Shown here in pieces: positions 61,523 to 64,000 of a stretch of DNA of 64,000 bases. A model generated the notes under the pieces. That model made no database searches and was not told the origin of the DNA. It saw only the letters and a list, made by a program, of their open reading frames with translations. The DNA lies in the NCBI RefSeq assembly GCF_000473245.1, contig NC_022524.1, positions 2,132,501 through 2,196,500 on the forward strand. The letters run 5' to 3'. The translations under genes were made by a program, and so were the position numbers. Each line of letters starts with the position of its first letter. Within the stretch, counting starts at the first letter, position 1. Origin of the DNA: Bacillus infantis NRRL B-14911 (GTDB lineage Bacteria; Bacillota; Bacilli; Bacillales; Cytobacillaceae).

Positions 61523-62959
61523 ATGGGGCCGCTAAAAGAGAAAAAAATATGGGTTCCGGCTGTGGTGCTGCTTTTGATCATATACAGCGTTACAGTCATT
61601 TACCATACAAATAAAAAACTGCCTGAAGGGTTGTCTTATGAAGGGAAAGTCCATCAGGTTGATGATTTGCAGCTGCTGACGGATTTATCATACGAAGACA
61701 AGAAAGGAAAGAGGCAGCATGAACAGGAGATTTTTGAAAGGATGCAGGAGGCTATTGAAGAAGCAGAGGAATATATCGTTATGGATATGTTCCTGTACAG
61801 CGGCTATTACGACAAAGAGGAAAAGTTTCCTCCGCTGAGCCAGAATATAACCGACAGACTGATCATGAAGAAGAAGCAAAATCCCGAAATGCCAATAATC
61901 GTCATTACAGATAAAATCAATACTACATATGGGTCCCATAGAGCACCTGAGCTGGAGGAGCTGAAAAAGAACGGCATAGAGGTGGTTATGACGAAGTTAG
62001 AGCCGCTGCGCGATTCCAACCCGCTCTATTCAGGTTTCTGGCGGATGTTTTTGCAGTGGTTTGGACAGGACGGCAAAGGCTGGCTGCCCAATCCGCTTGC
62101 CAATACTGCACCTGATGTAACAGCGCGGTCATATCTTGATCTGCTGAACATCAAGGCTAATCACCGCAAAGTCTTCGTGTCCGAGAAGACTGCCATCGTT
62201 TCCTCGGGAAACCCCCATGATGCAAGCGGCTATCATTCAAATATTGCTTTTGAAGGAAGCGGCAGCTTCATAGGGGACTTACTTCAAACAGAACAGGCTG
62301 TCATTGATTATTCCGGCTATGATATTCAGCTGCCAAAGTACCAGCAGCAGGATGCAAAGGAAGACGGACCTGTCAGCCTTCAGGTCTTGACAGAAGGGAA
62401 GATTCTCAAACATATCCTTCAAGAAATAGATGAAAGCCGGAAAGGAGATATCATATGGCTTGGCATGTTCTATCTTGCCGACCGGGATGTTATTGGAGGC
62501 CTGGAGGAAGCGGCAGACCGCGGAGTGCAGATCAATCTCGTATTCGACCCGAATCAGAATGCATTTGGCTCGGAAAAGACAGGTCTTCCGAATATTCCGG
62601 TTGCTTCTGAGCTTGAAAAACTCGGTAAAGAAAATATCTCCATCCGCTGGTACAATACAGATGAGGAGCAGTACCATCCGAAGCTGATGTTCATCCAAAA
62701 GAAAACTGACAGTGTGTTGATTGGCGGTTCAGCCAATTTTACAAAAAGGAATCTGGATGATTTGAATCTCGAAACAGATATGAAGATAGCAGCCCCCAAT
62801 GACACGCCTGTCATGAAGGATGCTGATGCCTATTTCAAAAGGATATGGGAGAATGAAGATGGCATCTATACGCTCGACTATGCTACCCAGGAAGAGCTTC
62901 CTGTGTTCAGATATATCGTTTACAGCCTTCAAAAGATGCTTGGTTTTACCACTTATTAG
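61523..62959 (+). CDS. Phospholipase D / cardiolipin synthase-like protein
   Basis: The 478-residue protein has one N-terminal membrane anchor (IWVPAVVLLLIIYSVTVIYH) and two HKD-type motifs: NHRKVFVSEKTAIVSSGN (about 215-235) and YHPKLMFIQKKTDSVLIGGS (about 385-405). The Asp of the strict HxKx4D is replaced in the first (HRKVFVSE). ATG 61523 is chosen for GGGAGGAA; an upstream TTG at 61496 overlaps it. It probably acts on the outer membrane face as a phosphatidyltransferase or phosphodiesterase; substrate unknown. Confidence 0.8.
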   Translation: MGPLKEKKIWVPAVVLLLIIYSVTVIYHTNKKLPEGLSYEGKVHQVDDLQLLTDLSYEDKKGKRQHEQEIFERMQEAIEEAEEYIVMDMFLYSGYYDKEEKFPPLSQNITDRLIMKKKQNPEMPIIVITDKINTTYGSHRAPELEELKKNGIEVVMTKLEPLRDSNPLYSGFWRMFLQWFGQDGKGWLPNPLANTAPDVTARSYLDLLNIKANHRKVFVSEKTAIVSSGNPHDASGYHSNIAFEGSGSFIGDLLQTEQAVIDYSGYDIQLPKYQQQDAKEDGPVSLQVLTEGKILKHILQEIDESRKGDIIWLGMFYLADRDVIGGLEEAADRGVQINLVFDPNQNAFGSEKTGLPNIPVASELEKLGKENISIRWYNTDEEQYHPKLMFIQKKTDSVLIGGSANFTKRNLDDLNLETDMKIAAPNDTPVMKDADAYFKRIWENEDGIYTLDYATQEELPVFRYIVYSLQKMLGFTTY

Positions 62960-62978
62960 AAAAATAGCCAGTTCCCTC

Positions 62979-63016
62979 AAAAAACCTTCCGGCACGCTTA
63001 GCCTGGAAGGTTTTTT
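62979..63016 (+). terminator. Terminator of the phospholipase D-like gene
   Basis: AAAAAACCTTCC (62979-62990) pairs perfectly with GGAAGGTTTTTT (63005-63016) around a 14-nt loop. Confidence 0.88.
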
Positions 63017-63173
63017 ACTGTGCCATTAGCAAAATGCTTTGAAACTTTTTGCCTTTTCCAATCGTTAATATTAAAGAGTGCTGCAAGAAAAAACAGGCAG
63101 GATATTTTAGCAGATTCGTCCTTCCCTTTGCTGCATAGATTCGTTACGATAGTATCCGGGAGGAATTTATTTT

Positions 63174-64000
63174 ATGGCCAATATTCAACTTAATAGAAAG
63201 CCGGCAAAGAAAAGGAGCCTCGCTGCAAGAGTTGTTCTCGTGCTGCTGGCTGTTATTTCCGGCATCATATTTTGGCTTTACCCCTTTGCATCACCAGTTA
63301 AAGAAGATTATTTCTCAGGGGAGAACCCGATCATTTTCGAAGGAAAACAGGATGGAAATGCCTGGACTGATAACGGAAATGTCTATCTGCCGCTGTCATT
63401 ACTCCAGGAAAAGCTGGATGATTCCATCGTATTTGATGAGCGCTCTCAATCTATTATCCTGACTACCAAAAATAAAGTCGTCCAAATGCCGACGGATGCC
63501 TTGTCTTATTATGTAAACAGCAAGCCGGTCGAACTGCAGCTGCCTGCAGCAATGAATAAGTCAGGCGGCCTGTATATTTCAATCGAAGAAATCAGGCGTT
63601 ATTATCCTCTTGCTTATACAGTGCTCGAGGACACAGGTGCAATTTGGATACAAAAGGACGGCGAGACGGTGCAGAAGGCAATCATCCGAGATCAGGACAT
63701 CAGCAAGGAAAGGCTGCGGTTAAGGACAGAACCTGATCTTCAATCACCGTATACAGCTGATGCCGAGGCGAATGAGGAGCTGTATATTGAAGAGACAAAA
63801 GGAGAATACTATTTTGCAAGAAAAAGTGACGGAAGAGCAGGATATATAAAAAAAGAGTATGTTATAAAAGGTGAACAAACAGAAGTGTCTGTAAAAGTAG
63901 AGGAATACAAACCTGAATTGAAGAAAATCGACGGCCCGATCCATCTGACATGGGAAGCGGTTTATTCGGAAAATCCCGATCATGCTGCCCTTCCCTCTAT
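63174..64000 (+). CDS. Anchored protein with copper-amine-oxidase-like and SH3 domains, probable glycosyl hydrolase (3' end outside the window)
   Basis: The first 275 residues are visible. An N-terminal anchor (RVVLVLLAVISGIIFWLYPF) is followed by a copper-amine-oxidase-like stalk domain (NVYLPLSLLQEKLDDSIVFD, then ISIEEIRRYYPLAYTVLEDT) and a bacterial SH3 segment (LRLRTEPDLQSPYTAD to GYIKKEYV). It then begins a new domain at GPIHLTWEAVYSENPD, the usual opening of GH18-like domains in YvbX-type proteins. GGGAGG lies 10 nt before the ATG. Spore- or wall-related hydrolase activity is likely but the catalytic part is outside the window. Confidence 0.75.
   Translation, partial: MANIQLNRKPAKKRSLAARVVLVLLAVISGIIFWLYPFASPVKEDYFSGENPIIFEGKQDGNAWTDNGNVYLPLSLLQEKLDDSIVFDERSQSIILTTKNKVVQMPTDALSYYVNSKPVELQLPAAMNKSGGLYISIEEIRRYYPLAYTVLEDTGAIWIQKDGETVQKAIIRDQDISKERLRLRTEPDLQSPYTADAEANEELYIEETKGEYYFARKSDGRAGYIKKEYVIKGEQTEVSVKVEEYKPELKKIDGPIHLTWEAVYSENPDHAALPS

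Overview
The window comes from a Gram-positive endospore-former of the family Bacillaceae (Bacillus / Cytobacillus / Mesobacillus type; I cannot fix the genus). Evidence: three small acid-soluble spore proteins (SspP, SspO, SspN) with Tlp, BclA-like collagen proteins, a SpoVK-like AAA+ protein, perfect CcpA cre boxes, strong Shine-Dalgarno sites with many GTG/TTG starts, and a citB-yneN-sspN-tlp-yneP-yneQ-yneR-plsY order that follows the Bacillus subtilis chromosome.

Layout. 1-6400: probable spore-surface locus, with two paralogous collagen-like proteins, a family 2 glycosyltransferase, an unknown protein and a long coiled-coil protein with two tiny companions. 6850-7860: a FabK/nitronate-monooxygenase-like flavoprotein behind a perfect palindrome. 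7977-10934: a cre-preceded ABC transporter of the TrpXYZ type. 11041-22446: a large aromatic amino acid catabolic operon: hot-dog thioesterase, phenylalanine dehydrogenase, a complete 2-oxoacid dehydrogenase complex (E1a, E1b, E2, E3), 4-hydroxyphenylpyruvate dioxygenase, aminotransferase, flavin reductase-like protein, fumarylacetoacetase and homogentisate dioxygenase. 22812-24512: metallophosphoesterase and DegV. 24723-29465: a beta-oxidation-like operon. 29496-37702: DUF421 protein, Mn catalase, frameshifted ABC-F ATPase, TrhO, a PNPOx-like protein divergent from a MocR regulator, and arginine deiminase. 38091-39326: an HD-GYP protein and a secreted peptide in AT-rich DNA. 39935-42123: kbl-tdh threonine degradation. 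42173-45400: arylamine N-acetyltransferase, a SelW-like selenoprotein, an Hsp20-like protein and SelA. 45421-60335: the citB-plsY block, interrupted by mtnA, a tandem repeat array, an AAA+ gene and a second selenoprotein. 60390-64000: DinB-like, DUF3243, phospholipase D and the start of a glycosyl hydrolase-like gene.

Main results. (1) Two genes need an in-frame UGA read as selenocysteine: a SelW-like Rdx protein with a CxxU motif at 43204-43437 and a HesB-like protein at 57343-57633. Ordinary gene callers lose both. SelA, needed to make Sec-tRNA, is encoded 0.5 kb from the first; selB, selC and selD are not in the window. (2) A tandem array of about 16 units of 53 bp, most units carrying a dyad, fills the yneN-sspN gap. 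(3) The aromatic operon couples phenylalanine deamination and a dedicated 2-oxoacid dehydrogenase with thioesterase to the homogentisate route, suggesting a split fate for aryl-pyruvates. (4) Readable regulatory sites include three cre boxes, a FapR-type box before plsY, a Zur/Fur-family dyad before the type B L31 gene and CcpC-type dyads before citB. (5) The ABC-F gene has a one-base frameshift, and one collagen gene seems to have a CAA-to-TAA stop.
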